A DNA stretch of 64,000 nt from Lucinisca nassula (lineage: Eukaryota > Mollusca > Bivalvia > Lucinida > Lucinidae): contig OY757020.1 in NCBI GenBank assembly GCA_963580285.1, positions 100,877,497 through 100,941,496 on the forward strand, in the 5' to 3' direction. Shown one piece after another: positions 56,559 through 64,000 of this stretch. The first letter of the stretch is position 1. Each line of letters starts with the position of its first letter. A model generated the notes under the pieces. It was not told the origin of the DNA, did not search any database, and was given only the letters and a program-made list of their open reading frames with translations. Made by a program: the position numbers and the translations under genes.

Positions 56559-56693
56559 ATTTCGTGTTTAACGACGCGTCAACCCTCTTGGTGGGTCATA
56601 AGCGTCAGTCGGTTAATGGTTAAACGGCATGAATAATTATGACGATATTAAAAGTAAGAAGTCAGAATGATAATGTATAAAAATCTGAAACAG
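56559..56693 (-). other. Nimb-H 3' UTR with the conserved tail shared with SINEs
   Basis: Ends GTTGACGCGTCGTTAAACACG followed by AAATCATCATC repeats. The same 'GTTGACG..CGTTAAAC..AAATCA' pattern closes SINE S2. It also holds two copies of 'CCGTTTAACC/CCGTTTGACG'-type sequence. Confidence 0.8.
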
Positions 56694-59600
56694 TTAAATC
56701 TTATGAAAAAGACCAATTTCTTTTAAGAATAAAATAATGTTATCAACAGGTACATCTCGAAACAGTTGTTGCAAAGTGTCAGCTTTGAAATATAAAATAC
56801 GTGAGGGTGAAAAGTCAACACAGTCAATTAAGATATGTTTCACAGTGAATGGCTGATCACAACCTACACAAGAAGGCTGATCATCACCATTAAAAATATA
56901 AGAATGAGTAACTCTAGTATGGCCGATGCGCAGTCGTGTTAATACTACGTCCTCTTTTCTGGAAAACTGTGGAGGAGAGCATTTTGTACTAACGACAGGT
57001 TTAATGGCATGGAGTTTGTTATTTATTGCACGGTCCCATTCGCCTTGCCATTCCGACAAGATGTATCTATTGATAAATGGTTTAAAATTATTAAAAGGAA
57101 TTTTAAAAACAGATGGATCAAGATTGAGCGATTCCTTTGCTTTCTTGTCAGCATATTCATTGCCGACAATGCCAATATGGCTCGGAAGCCAACAAAACAA
57201 GATTTGGTGTGTTTTAGAAATTTCATGATGTTTTTCGATCAATTTTTGAATTTGAGGATTTTTAGATGATGAATGGTCTAAAGCCTTAAGCACAGAAAGT
57301 GAATCAGAAAATATAATTGCTTTTTGAATTTTTGAAGAACTGATAAAATCTAAAGCTAGGTCTATTGCTTTGGCTTCAGCTGTAAAAATAGATGAACCAT
57401 CTGGAAGGCGCATGGTTTTGTGCGTATCTTTAGAAACATACGCACAACCAACTTTTTCTCCTTCTTTGGAACCATCAGTATAGACTTGCTGGTAATCATC
57501 GTAACGTGATTGCAGTACCTGAAAGTTTTGTTTGAGAAGTATCGGATTTGATTCGGATTTTTTGCCATCATGTAAGTCGAACAGAATAGAAGGTTGTTTA
57601 ATACACCAAGATGGAACTTCGGCGGTTTCATGTTTTTGAATATTTTTAAGGTCGATACCTGAATTTTCCAGCAGTGGTAAAATACGTAATCCAAAAGGTT
57701 TAATTGCTGTGGGTTTAGTTTCATACCTATCTACAAATTGAGGTCGAAATGAAATTTTGGATGCCGGGTTAGATGGATTTGCAGCAAGTCTAATAGCATA
57801 CTGAAGAGAAAGTTTCTCTCTGCGCGAGGTTAAAGATGGTTCACCTGCTTCTACATAAAGGCTTAATACGGGAGAAGTACGGAAGGCTCCCATGGCCAGA
57901 CGAAGGCCTTGGTGATGGATAGTATCCAAGGATTTTAAATAGGACTTTCTGGCAGAACCATAAACAACAGACCCATAATCTAATTTAGATCTTATTAAAG
58001 ACCGGTAAAGATGTAATAAAGTATACCGATCTGCTCCCCAACTTGTATGAGCTAAAACTTTCAAAAGATTCAAAGCTTTTAAGCATTTCGCTTTAAGATA
58101 TTTAATATGGGGAATAAAAGATAACTTTTGATCAAATATGACCCCAAGAAATTTGGCTTCTTCAACAACAGGAATTTGTGATCCGTATAAAAACAGGGAA
58201 GGATGTTCGTGTTTCTTCCGTAGTTTACAAAAATGAACACACTGCGTTTTCGACTTGGAGAACTTGAAACCATTTTTATCAGTCCATTCTTCTATTCTTT
58301 TTAAATTTTGTTGTAACTTTCGTTCAATTGTTTTCATATTTTTTGAACGGTAACATATACAAAAATCATCAACATACAATGAACAATCAGTTTTGTCGTC
58401 CAAACATTGTACAATATTGTTTATTTTGATGTTAAATAGCGTAGTTGAAAGAATACTACCCTGTGGGACACCCTGTTCTTGATCATAGAAATCTGACACG
58501 GTAGACCCCACACGCACCTGAAACATGCGCTCCCCTAAAAAGCTTTCAATAAAACTGGGAAGTTTTCCTCTTAAGCCAATGTTATGTAGATCTTTCAATA
58601 TTCCATATCTCCATGTTGTATCATATGCTTTCTCCAAGTCGAAAAAGACAGCTACTATGTGTTCTTTGTTAATAAAAGCATCTTGTATAAATGTTTCTAG
58701 TCTTATTAAATTGTCATTGGTACTACGTTCCGAACGAAAGCCCGATTGATATTCTGAAATGAGGTTGTTGGACTCTAAGTACCAGACTAATCTCTTGTCT
58801 ATCATTCTCTCCAATGTTTTACACAAACAACTTGTCAAAGCTATCGGACGATAATTTGTAGGTTCTGCATGATCTTTCCCTGGTTTCGGAATTGGTATAA
58901 CTGTAGCTACACGCCAGCTCTCAGGACAGACCCCCGTTTCCCAAATATTATTAAAGATATCTAAAAGTGTTGTAAGAGAACTTTTTGGCAGATGCTTAAG
59001 CATCTGATAATGAATTTCATCGGGGCCGGTTGCCGTATCATGTGATTTTTCAATGGCTTCAACGAGTTCGGATAAGTTAAAAGGTTTGTTGTATTCTTCG
59101 TGATTAAGTGATTTAAAGTTTAGATTTCTTTTTTCTTGGTCCTTTTTGAAATTTCTAAAAGTGTCAGAATAATTACGCGATGATGAATTTCTCAAGAATG
59201 TGTGCCCAAGAGTATCTGAAATATCTTTTTTTGTTGAAGCTATTGTGTCAAATTCAGTATTTAAATGTGTAAAACTAGAAGACTTTGTTTTTCCTGAAAT
59301 TTTTCGTACCATATCCCAAACCTTTTTAATGGGGGTTTTATAGTTCAATTTGGAGACATATTCTCTCCATGACTTTCGTTTGGAAGCTCGGATTGTTCGC
59401 CGTGCTTTAGCTCTAAAAACTTTTACGTCGTTGAGCTTTTTTGAAGTGGGATTTTTGCAGAACTTATTTAGAGCCTGTTTACGCTTTTTAATAGCTTCTT
59501 TACAGTCATTATTAAACCAAGGCTTGCTTTTCTTAGTATTTGTGGAGGTCTTTGGAATGCATTGTTCTGATATGTTAATAAGTGTATCCGTGAAATCAGA

Positions 59601-60380
59601 AACAATGTCGGATGATTCATTAAAATGATCAATTGATAACTCTTCTTCACATAAATTATGGAATAATTCCCAGTCGGCTTTATTCATTTTCCATTTCTGG
59701 TTACAGTCCTCATCTGGTTCGTTTACACTCTCAATTATAACAGGGAAGTGATCACTTCCGCACTGATCATCATGAACAGACCAGTCATAGTCCAAGAAGA
59801 GAGATGGGTGACACAAAGAGAGATCCAAAGAAGACAAATGACCTGTCGCTGGGTGAAGGTAAGTATAAGATTTATCATTCATCAAGCAAAGATCGCTCTT
59901 TGCAATAAAATCTTCAACAAGTGCTCCTCTGTTATTGATATCTTTACAGCCCCATAGAATATTGTGACCATTGAAGTCGCCAACTAAAAGATATGGCGAT
60001 GGAAGTTGACTCAGCAATGAGTCAAGATGTTCGGGCTTTAACGAAAATGAGGGTGGAATATATAAAGAGCAAATTGTAGTTTCTTTATCCAGAGAAACCG
60101 ATACTGCTACAGCTTGTAGGTCTGTTTTTAATTTGATCTCTCTTTGTGGTAAACATGATTTAACAAGAATTGAACTGCCACCAGATGGTTTGCTACCATC
60201 AGAATAGATATAGTTGTATGTATTGAAACCCCTGACATCAATGTTGTCATCAGTTTTTAAAAAAGTTTCTTGTAAACAAAAAACCGATGGGTTTAATAAC
60301 GAAATAAGTAATAAGAGTTCATTATAATTTGGTTTAAGACCTCGACAATTCCATTGTATTATTTTGTGTTTTAAATCCAT
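56694..60380 (-). CDS. Nimb-H ORF2: APE endonuclease, reverse transcriptase, RNase H (1,228 aa)
   Basis: Polyprotein for target-primed reverse transcription: the APE domain nicks the target, the RT copies LINE RNA from the nick, and RNase H removes the RNA. APE residues 1-220: N11, E38, D135/N137 in 'GDFNGHN', D210/H211 in 'SDH'. RT about 480-770: 'NYRPIALTS', D581 in 'FFDLEKAYD', 'GVPQGSILS', and D671/D672 in 'YVDD'. RNase H 966-1085: D969 in 'YTDGS', E1002, D1026 in 'FSDS', H1068 in 'PSHIG', D1078. The C-terminal finger is C1171-X2-C1174-X7-H1182-X4-C1187. The start 'MDLKHKIIQWNCRG' is shared by all copies. APE+RT+RNase H with a CCHC ORF1 fits the I superclade; I place it near Nimb. No frameshift or stop. 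Confidence 0.93.
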   Translation of the reverse strand: MDLKHKIIQWNCRGLKPNYNELLLLISLLNPSVFCLQETFLKTDDNIDVRGFNTYNYIYSDGSKPSGGSSILVKSCLPQREIKLKTDLQAVAVSVSLDKETTICSLYIPPSFSLKPEHLDSLLSQLPSPYLLVGDFNGHNILWGCKDINNRGALVEDFIAKSDLCLMNDKSYTYLHPATGHLSSLDLSLCHPSLFLDYDWSVHDDQCGSDHFPVIIESVNEPDEDCNQKWKMNKADWELFHNLCEEELSIDHFNESSDIVSDFTDTLINISEQCIPKTSTNTKKSKPWFNNDCKEAIKKRKQALNKFCKNPTSKKLNDVKVFRAKARRTIRASKRKSWREYVSKLNYKTPIKKVWDMVRKISGKTKSSSFTHLNTEFDTIASTKKDISDTLGHTFLRNSSSRNYSDTFRNFKKDQEKRNLNFKSLNHEEYNKPFNLSELVEAIEKSHDTATGPDEIHYQMLKHLPKSSLTTLLDIFNNIWETGVCPESWRVATVIPIPKPGKDHAEPTNYRPIALTSCLCKTLERMIDKRLVWYLESNNLISEYQSGFRSERSTNDNLIRLETFIQDAFINKEHIVAVFFDLEKAYDTTWRYGILKDLHNIGLRGKLPSFIESFLGERMFQVRVGSTVSDFYDQEQGVPQGSILSTTLFNIKINNIVQCLDDKTDCSLYVDDFCICYRSKNMKTIERKLQQNLKRIEEWTDKNGFKFSKSKTQCVHFCKLRKKHEHPSLFLYGSQIPVVEEAKFLGVIFDQKLSFIPHIKYLKAKCLKALNLLKVLAHTSWGADRYTLLHLYRSLIRSKLDYGSVVYGSARKSYLKSLDTIHHQGLRLAMGAFRTSPVLSLYVEAGEPSLTSRREKLSLQYAIRLAANPSNPASKISFRPQFVDRYETKPTAIKPFGLRILPLLENSGIDLKNIQKHETAEVPSWCIKQPSILFDLHDGKKSESNPILLKQNFQVLQSRYDDYQQVYTDGSKEGEKVGCAYVSKDTHKTMRLPDGSSIFTAEAKAIDLALDFISSSKIQKAIIFSDSLSVLKALDHSSSKNPQIQKLIEKHHEISKTHQILFCWLPSHIGIVGNEYADKKAKESLNLDPSVFKIPFNNFKPFINRYILSEWQGEWDRAINNKLHAIKPVVSTKCSPPQFSRKEDVVLTRLRIGHTRVTHSYIFNGDDQPSCVGCDQPFTVKHILIDCVDFSPSRILYFKADTLQQLFRDVPVDNIILFLKEIGLFHKI

Positions 60381-60405
60381 TTTATGAAGAGATTAAGACT
60401 AGAAA

Positions 60406-61788
60406 CTATATTGGAGCTGCAATTGGTGATATAGATCTGCTACCACCAGCTCGTGGTGTTGCTGACCTCGATCTGTTATTGCCATTTGGTGATGATGGAG
60501 TTTCAGCGAACTCCATATCACTGTCACTCAAAGATCCGAATCGGTTCTGAAATCTAATATTGTCTCTTTCCATTTTACGTTGTCTGTCTGTCTGTTTTTG
60601 AGACAATTGATGTTTTTTGATCGGATCTTCCGATCCCTTATTAGTTCGACCTGAGTCGAGTTTCTCTTTCACGTGCGGCGCTGGCTTCGGTACGGTCGCT
60701 GTCGACCGATCCGAAGCAACCTGGATTGCGCCATTTGATAAATTGGTTGAACTTTGCGGTGCTGGAGTGGGTTTACTCCATGCACCAGATTTTTTCAGTT
60801 CAGCTATGTATGATTCAGCAGTCTGTGTCGCGGAGCTGGTACATTTTACACCAGTACCCTTTGTGATGCTGGCGAAACTGGAGGTTGGTGTTATATATCG
60901 CTCATCGACAATTTTTCGCGCTTCCGGGAATGTTATCCCCCTTTGGTATTTGACGGTTAGTATTTCTTTTTCTTTTTTCCATGCCGGACAGTCTCGAGAG
61001 AAAACAGCATGTTTGCCATCACAATTTACGCATTTGGGTTCATTTTTGCAGTTGAGGTGATTATCAACATGCTTTTCTTCACCACAATTAGGACAGAGTT
61101 TTTTTCTCTGACATCTGCTTTCATGATGGCCAAAAGCCTGACAAGAGTAACATCTAAGAGGGTTTGGGATGTATACCTCTACGTTAATGGAAAGATATGC
61201 TACTTTGATTTTCTTGGGTAGAACTGGTGTATTAAAAGTCAACACATAAGTTGCTGTTGGTTTTAGTACACCATTTCTACGGACTTTGATGTTACGAACA
61301 CCAACAACTCCCTGATCTTTCAAGTTATCGACGATCTCTTCATCTGTACAAGGGCGCAGTTCTGGACTGCGAATCACTCCTTTAGACGAATTTAACGTGT
61401 TGTGGAGAGAGACTTTAACCTGAAGATCAAAGAGTTTATTGGTGCTTAGCAGGCTTACAACTTGCTGTTTTTTCTCGACTTCCAAGAGAAGGTCACCTGA
61501 TTTGAGCTTTTTGATACTCTTAGGGTGTCCGGCTATGGAGTTAATACATTTCTCAATTACGAAAGGAGAAAGGCTGGATACACTTCGTGTATCGTCAAGC
61601 GACGAGACAACCAAGAAACGCGGAACATTGTCGAAATTTGGTTCAGCGGACTGCTGACTGGTTTGTTGACTTGACTGCTGACTGGCTTGTTGACTGTGTT
61701 CATCCGATTCGGATGAATCGTCTTGTTTTTTACGTTTAGGTGCGTTGTGTTTAGATGCGTTGCGGTTATTTTTTTTTCCATGAGGCAT
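60406..61788 (-). CDS. Nimb-H ORF1: CCHC RNA-binding protein (460 aa)
   Basis: Probable nucleocapsid-like chaperone that binds LINE RNA. Residues 1-50 are basic then Ser/Asp/Gln-rich with (SQQ)n. Residues 55-200 resemble the paired RRM-like region of I and Jockey ORF1 ('PRFLVVSSL', 'AYLSINVEVYIPNPLR'). The knuckles are C203-X2-C-X4-H-X4-C216, C222-X2-C-X8-H-X2-C237 and C243-X2-C-X3-H-X6-C257. The tail is Ser/Arg-rich and ends 'SISPIAAPI', as in copy D and unlike C, F and G ('SPIAPP'). Starts at 'MPHGKKNNR'. ORF2 begins 25 nt downstream, which suggests coupled translation. Confidence 0.92.
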   Translation of the reverse strand: MPHGKKNNRNASKHNAPKRKKQDDSSESDEHSQQASQQSSQQTSQQSAEPNFDNVPRFLVVSSLDDTRSVSSLSPFVIEKCINSIAGHPKSIKKLKSGDLLLEVEKKQQVVSLLSTNKLFDLQVKVSLHNTLNSSKGVIRSPELRPCTDEEIVDNLKDQGVVGVRNIKVRRNGVLKPTATYVLTFNTPVLPKKIKVAYLSINVEVYIPNPLRCYSCQAFGHHESRCQRKKLCPNCGEEKHVDNHLNCKNEPKCVNCDGKHAVFSRDCPAWKKEKEILTVKYQRGITFPEARKIVDERYITPTSSFASITKGTGVKCTSSATQTAESYIAELKKSGAWSKPTPAPQSSTNLSNGAIQVASDRSTATVPKPAPHVKEKLDSGRTNKGSEDPIKKHQLSQKQTDRQRKMERDNIRFQNRFGSLSDSDMEFAETPSSPNGNNRSRSATPRAGGSRSISPIAAPI

Positions 61789-62231
61789 AAGGAAAAAATT
61801 CTAGTTTCGTCCCAAGTGCTCTCCGCCCTCCGTGGAGCCCTACAAGGGAACACCATAATGGAGTGGTTATCCAACTCGCAGGTGTTAGAGATACACGTGA
61901 GATATACTCGTATAAACAAAATGCCTACACGATTGATCCGTTTAGCCACCGCCTTCTAGAGATAAAAAGACAGAAAAGGGTAAGGTAAATGGGCATATGG
62001 TTGGTATCAGGAAAGATACAAAAAGAGTTGAAGAGAAAGCAAAGCGGTATCTCTAGGGCTCAGCGCGAACAGCCGATTGACCGTGCCGGACCGCACGGCC
62101 ACCCGTCTACACCGAAAAGCCAGGCCAAAGAGGCGTGTTGGGCACCTGAAGCACCGCCACCTCAGGTAACCCTCAACCTCCAGGATCCCTTCTTCCGGCT
62201 TACAGGACGCCACCCACGGCAAACGGGTGGT

Positions 62232-62338
62232 ACTTCCTTTAGCTCTTCCCAGTGGGCACAGAGACCACAGCGGCAATGTGCCCAGTGGGAATTGAGCCCC
62301 CAGGGCCACGGCAAGGCAGGAAGTCTAATACCTGGGGG
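62232..62338 (-). ncRNA. HDV-like self-cleaving ribozyme at the 5' terminus of Nimb-H (predicted)
   Basis: Position 1 is 62,338. P1 is CCCCCAGG (62,338-62,331) with CCTGGGGG (62,304-62,297), 8 bp. P2 is ACTTCC (62,324-62,319) with GGAAGT (62,237-62,232). P3 is GCC (62,317-62,315) with GGC (62,307-62,305), closed by a 7-nt L3, and P3' runs straight into P1' as in HDV. P4 is a 15-bp stem with one mismatch (62,291-62,277 with 62,260-62,246). The segment before P2' reads G-C-U-A-A-A with the candidate catalytic C at 62,242. P1.1 is not obvious. Cleavage would fall exactly 5' of the first element base. Confidence 0.75.
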
Positions 62339-62351
62339 TTCGTGGTGTTGA

Positions 62352-63257
62352 AGATTCAGTAAACTCCATATCACTGTTCCTCAAACATGCGAATCTGTTA
62401 TGGTTTTTTAAAATGTCTCTTGAGCATTTGCGTTGTCTGTCCGATGTAATGTGTTTTTGAGATTGTTGTTTTTTGTTGTTGTTTTTTAAAATCATTTTTT
62501 CATCATTTCTAAAGTAGAGTTTTTCAAAATTTTGTCTGATATTTTTTTTCTTGTGTTGGCTGTGGTGAAGGTGTTACTGTCTGAATTTTGGTATTGTTGG
62601 TTTGATCTTCAGTCTTGCTTTTAGTTTTTAATTTCTGTAAAGGTTCAAGCCCAGGAATCGGATCAGTTTGAGTGACAGCATCAGCAACAGGTTTTTTTTT
62701 TTACAGGTGCCTGTGCGATGCTAACGTAACTTACTCTGGGAATCGGGGTAGGTGACTCAATTTTTCGCGCTTCAGGAAAGAAGATATTTCTGGTGAATTC
62801 AACTCTAAGGATTTCTTTTTCTTGATGCCAGATTTGACATTCTTTAGAGTTAGCGTTGTGATTTTCTCCACAGTTCACACAGTGTGGGTCATTTGGACAA
62901 TTTTGTTCTGTGTGATTGGCTGGTTTGCCACATCTTGCGCAGATAGGGTCTTTGGTGCACCTATTTTCGTGGTGACCATATTTCTGGCAATTGTGGCATC
63001 GCAGTGGATTTGGTATGTAAATCTCAACGTTAACCCTAAAGTACGCTACCTTGATCGTTTGCGGTAGAACTGCCGTATTGAAAGTAAAGACAAAGGTGTT
63101 GGTATCTTTTAATTCACCGTTTCGTTTTGTTTTAAATCGTTTAATCCCAGTTACTCCTTGAGATCTAGTGCCATCGAGAATCATCTCCTCGCTGCAATTC
63201 CTCAAATCGGGGCAACGGATTACCCCCTTTGAGGTATTCAGCGAGGTAATATGCGAC
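62352..63257 (-). pseudogene. Nimb-K ORF1, main part
   Basis: 'HITSLNTSKGVIRC' (truncated start), knuckles 'CHNCQKYGHHENRC', 'CARCGKPANHTEQNC' and 'CVNCGENHNANSKEC', then frameshifted Gln/Lys-rich tail pieces. ORF1 type as in Nimb-A and B. Frameshifts lie near 62,700 and 62,490-62,560. Confidence 0.75.
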
Positions 63258-63566
63258 ATGAGGATTGATGTGCCACCAAAACCCAAGCGCAAGTTCATCC
63301 CCAAACTTAAAGTTTGGAAGCTGAAAGAATCTCAGACAAGAAATCATTTCCAGGAGGTTTTCAGCCAGCATGTGAGTGCTTCGGCAGGTGTAGCAGATGC
63401 TACCACTGAGGATATATGGAACAGCATAAAGACCGGTCTGCTCAAGACAACTGAAGAGGTGTGTGGCACAACTCGGCCCCACCGCTGGCGCCGCGAAACC
63501 TGGTGGTGGAATAAGGATGTTAATAAGGTCATTGCAGCCAAGCGACAAGCCTTTAAAGCTTGGAAA
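63258..63566 (+). pseudogene. Fragment of another LINE (endonuclease-RT linker)
   Basis: Plus-strand open stretch with 'KRKFIPKLKVWKLKE', 'DIWNSIKTGLLKTTEEVCG' and 'WWWNKDVNKVIAAKRQAFK'. The W-W-N-x-V motif followed by an Ala/Lys-rich helix is common in the linker of Jockey/CR1/RTE-type ORF2. It continues after the PLE repeat at 63,913. Clade uncertain. Confidence 0.6.
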
Positions 63567-63912
63567 GTAGAAGTAAAACAAAGATCAGGAATTGATACAA
63601 TTAACTTACTCCATCCATAAAAGACACCAAAGGGAAAGAAATACAAACATTAAGCGACCAGACCATAATGGAAATCTAAACAAAGGAAGGCCATATGGAC
63701 AGTTACTTTCCCACAAAATGGCCATATGGCCATCCAAAATTAAAAGACACAAGTGATACACACAGTAAGTAACAAACAACAACATAAATAAATCGCCACA
63801 GAAGAGCCGCCTTGGAACGGTCAGTGGAAGATTTCCACTGGGGGGCTTAAATCGATTTTACGTGGCCACAATCCTCGCCCTTACTTCCGTCGCGATTTAG
63901 ACAAATAATTTG
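63567..63912 (-). repeat. Solo PLE-type terminal repeat
   Basis: From 'GACAAATAATTTG' at 63,912 back to 'GTAGAAGTAAAAC' at 63,567. Contains hairpin CAGTGGAAGATTTCCACTG and palindrome ATGGCCATATGGCCAT. It splits the LINE fragment between 'FKAWK' and 'RLVRAP'. Confidence 0.75.
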
Positions 63913-64000
63913 AAGACTGGTAAGGGCACCCGTGCATAGGTTAGAACACTACCAAAGGCTACTCAATGTTGAGTTTGACTGGGACCCAGACCACCTGTCT
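63913..64000 (+). pseudogene. Continuation of the 63.3-kb LINE fragment
   Basis: Reads 'APVHRLEHYQRLLNVEF' and 'DWDPDHL', the segment that normally follows the linker just before the RT fingers. Runs off the window. Confidence 0.55.

Larger units (their letters stand above)
56545..62338 (-). mobile_element. Nimb-H: intact full-length LINE, 13-bp TSD
   Basis: 5,794 bp with 5' UTR (62,338-61,789), ORF1, a 25-nt gap, ORF2, a 149-bp 3' UTR and an (ATC)n tail. The TSD TTCGTGGTGTTGA lies at 56,532-56,544 and 62,339-62,351. Both ORFs are open end to end and the 5' ribozyme fold is complete. It inserted into ORF1 of the old copy K. By sequence alone it is the best candidate for a mobile copy in the window. 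Confidence 0.93.
50556..63257 (-). mobile_element. Nimb-K: old 5'-truncated LINE broken by four insertions
   Basis: 3' UTR with a short (ATC) tail at 50,556-50,687, ORF2 50,688-56,399 and ORF1 from about 56,437 to 63,257, where it is truncated at 'HTSLNTSKG'. It contains a PLE repeat (52,196-52,681), a satellite-cored element (53,773-55,118), a second PLE repeat (55,235-55,492) and Nimb-H (56,545-62,338). It is clearly more diverged than the other copies. Confidence 0.8.

Noticed and set aside
56926..57228. Plus-strand open frames recurring at the same place in every LINE copy (for example 'MRSRVNTTSSFLENCG')
   Set aside because: They are antisense shadows of RNase H codons in ORF2 and change with ORF2 conservation.

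Overview
The window is a repeat-dense stretch of a metazoan genome, most probably a mollusc. There is no prokaryotic gene organisation. It is packed with APE-type LINEs, Penelope-like elements (PLEs), tRNA-derived SINEs and tandem-repeat mobile elements whose ends (for example the 'CTCACCTGAGC' hairpins beside 'GACGGACGGAC' runs) I associate with mollusc genomes. The mollusc call is inference and no species is assigned. I see no convincing intact host gene.

Layout. 0.1-2.5 kb: a dead uncharacterised multicopy-family gene split by a SINE. 2.9-3.9 kb: a G-rich minisatellite split by a second SINE copy. 3.9-22.0 kb: nested copies of one I/Nimb-type LINE, called Nimb here (A inside B; C and D fused). 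It has ORF1 with three CCHC knuckles and ORF2 with APE, RT and RNase H. 22.0-29.6 kb: mainly non-coding, with three SINE copies, two large palindromes, a decayed minisatellite and a hammerhead-ribozyme element. 29.6-50.2 kb: an array of four head-to-tail PLE units inside a CR1/L2-like LINE; the array is split by Nimb copies G and F and by a satellite-cored element. 50.5-63.3 kb: an old Nimb copy K, broken by several insertions, including the intact full-length copy H (56,545-62,338). 63.3-64 kb: a fragment of another LINE with a solo PLE-terminal repeat.

Main observations. (1) The 5' terminus of Nimb folds as an HDV-like self-cleaving ribozyme: P1 starts at the first base of the element, P2, P3 and P4 are present, a C-U-A-A sits at the catalytic position, and copies differ by a base-pair-preserving change in P4. 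(2) Copy H has both ORFs open and a perfect 13-bp target-site duplication (TSD). (3) Copy F begins, at its 3' end, at the point inside ORF2 that matches its own target site in copy G, as if reverse transcription had been primed by annealing of homologous sequence. (4) A textbook type I hammerhead ribozyme lies at 24,142-24,187, with a decayed partner 654 bp upstream. (5) Nimb and two SINE families share a 3' tail and make TSDs of similar length (13 bp for Nimb and 11-13 bp for the SINEs), so Nimb is the likely mobiliser. (6) The PLE units share the same disabling mutations, so the array was amplified after it died.

All coordinates were read by eye. Boundaries without a TSD are good to about 5-20 bp.
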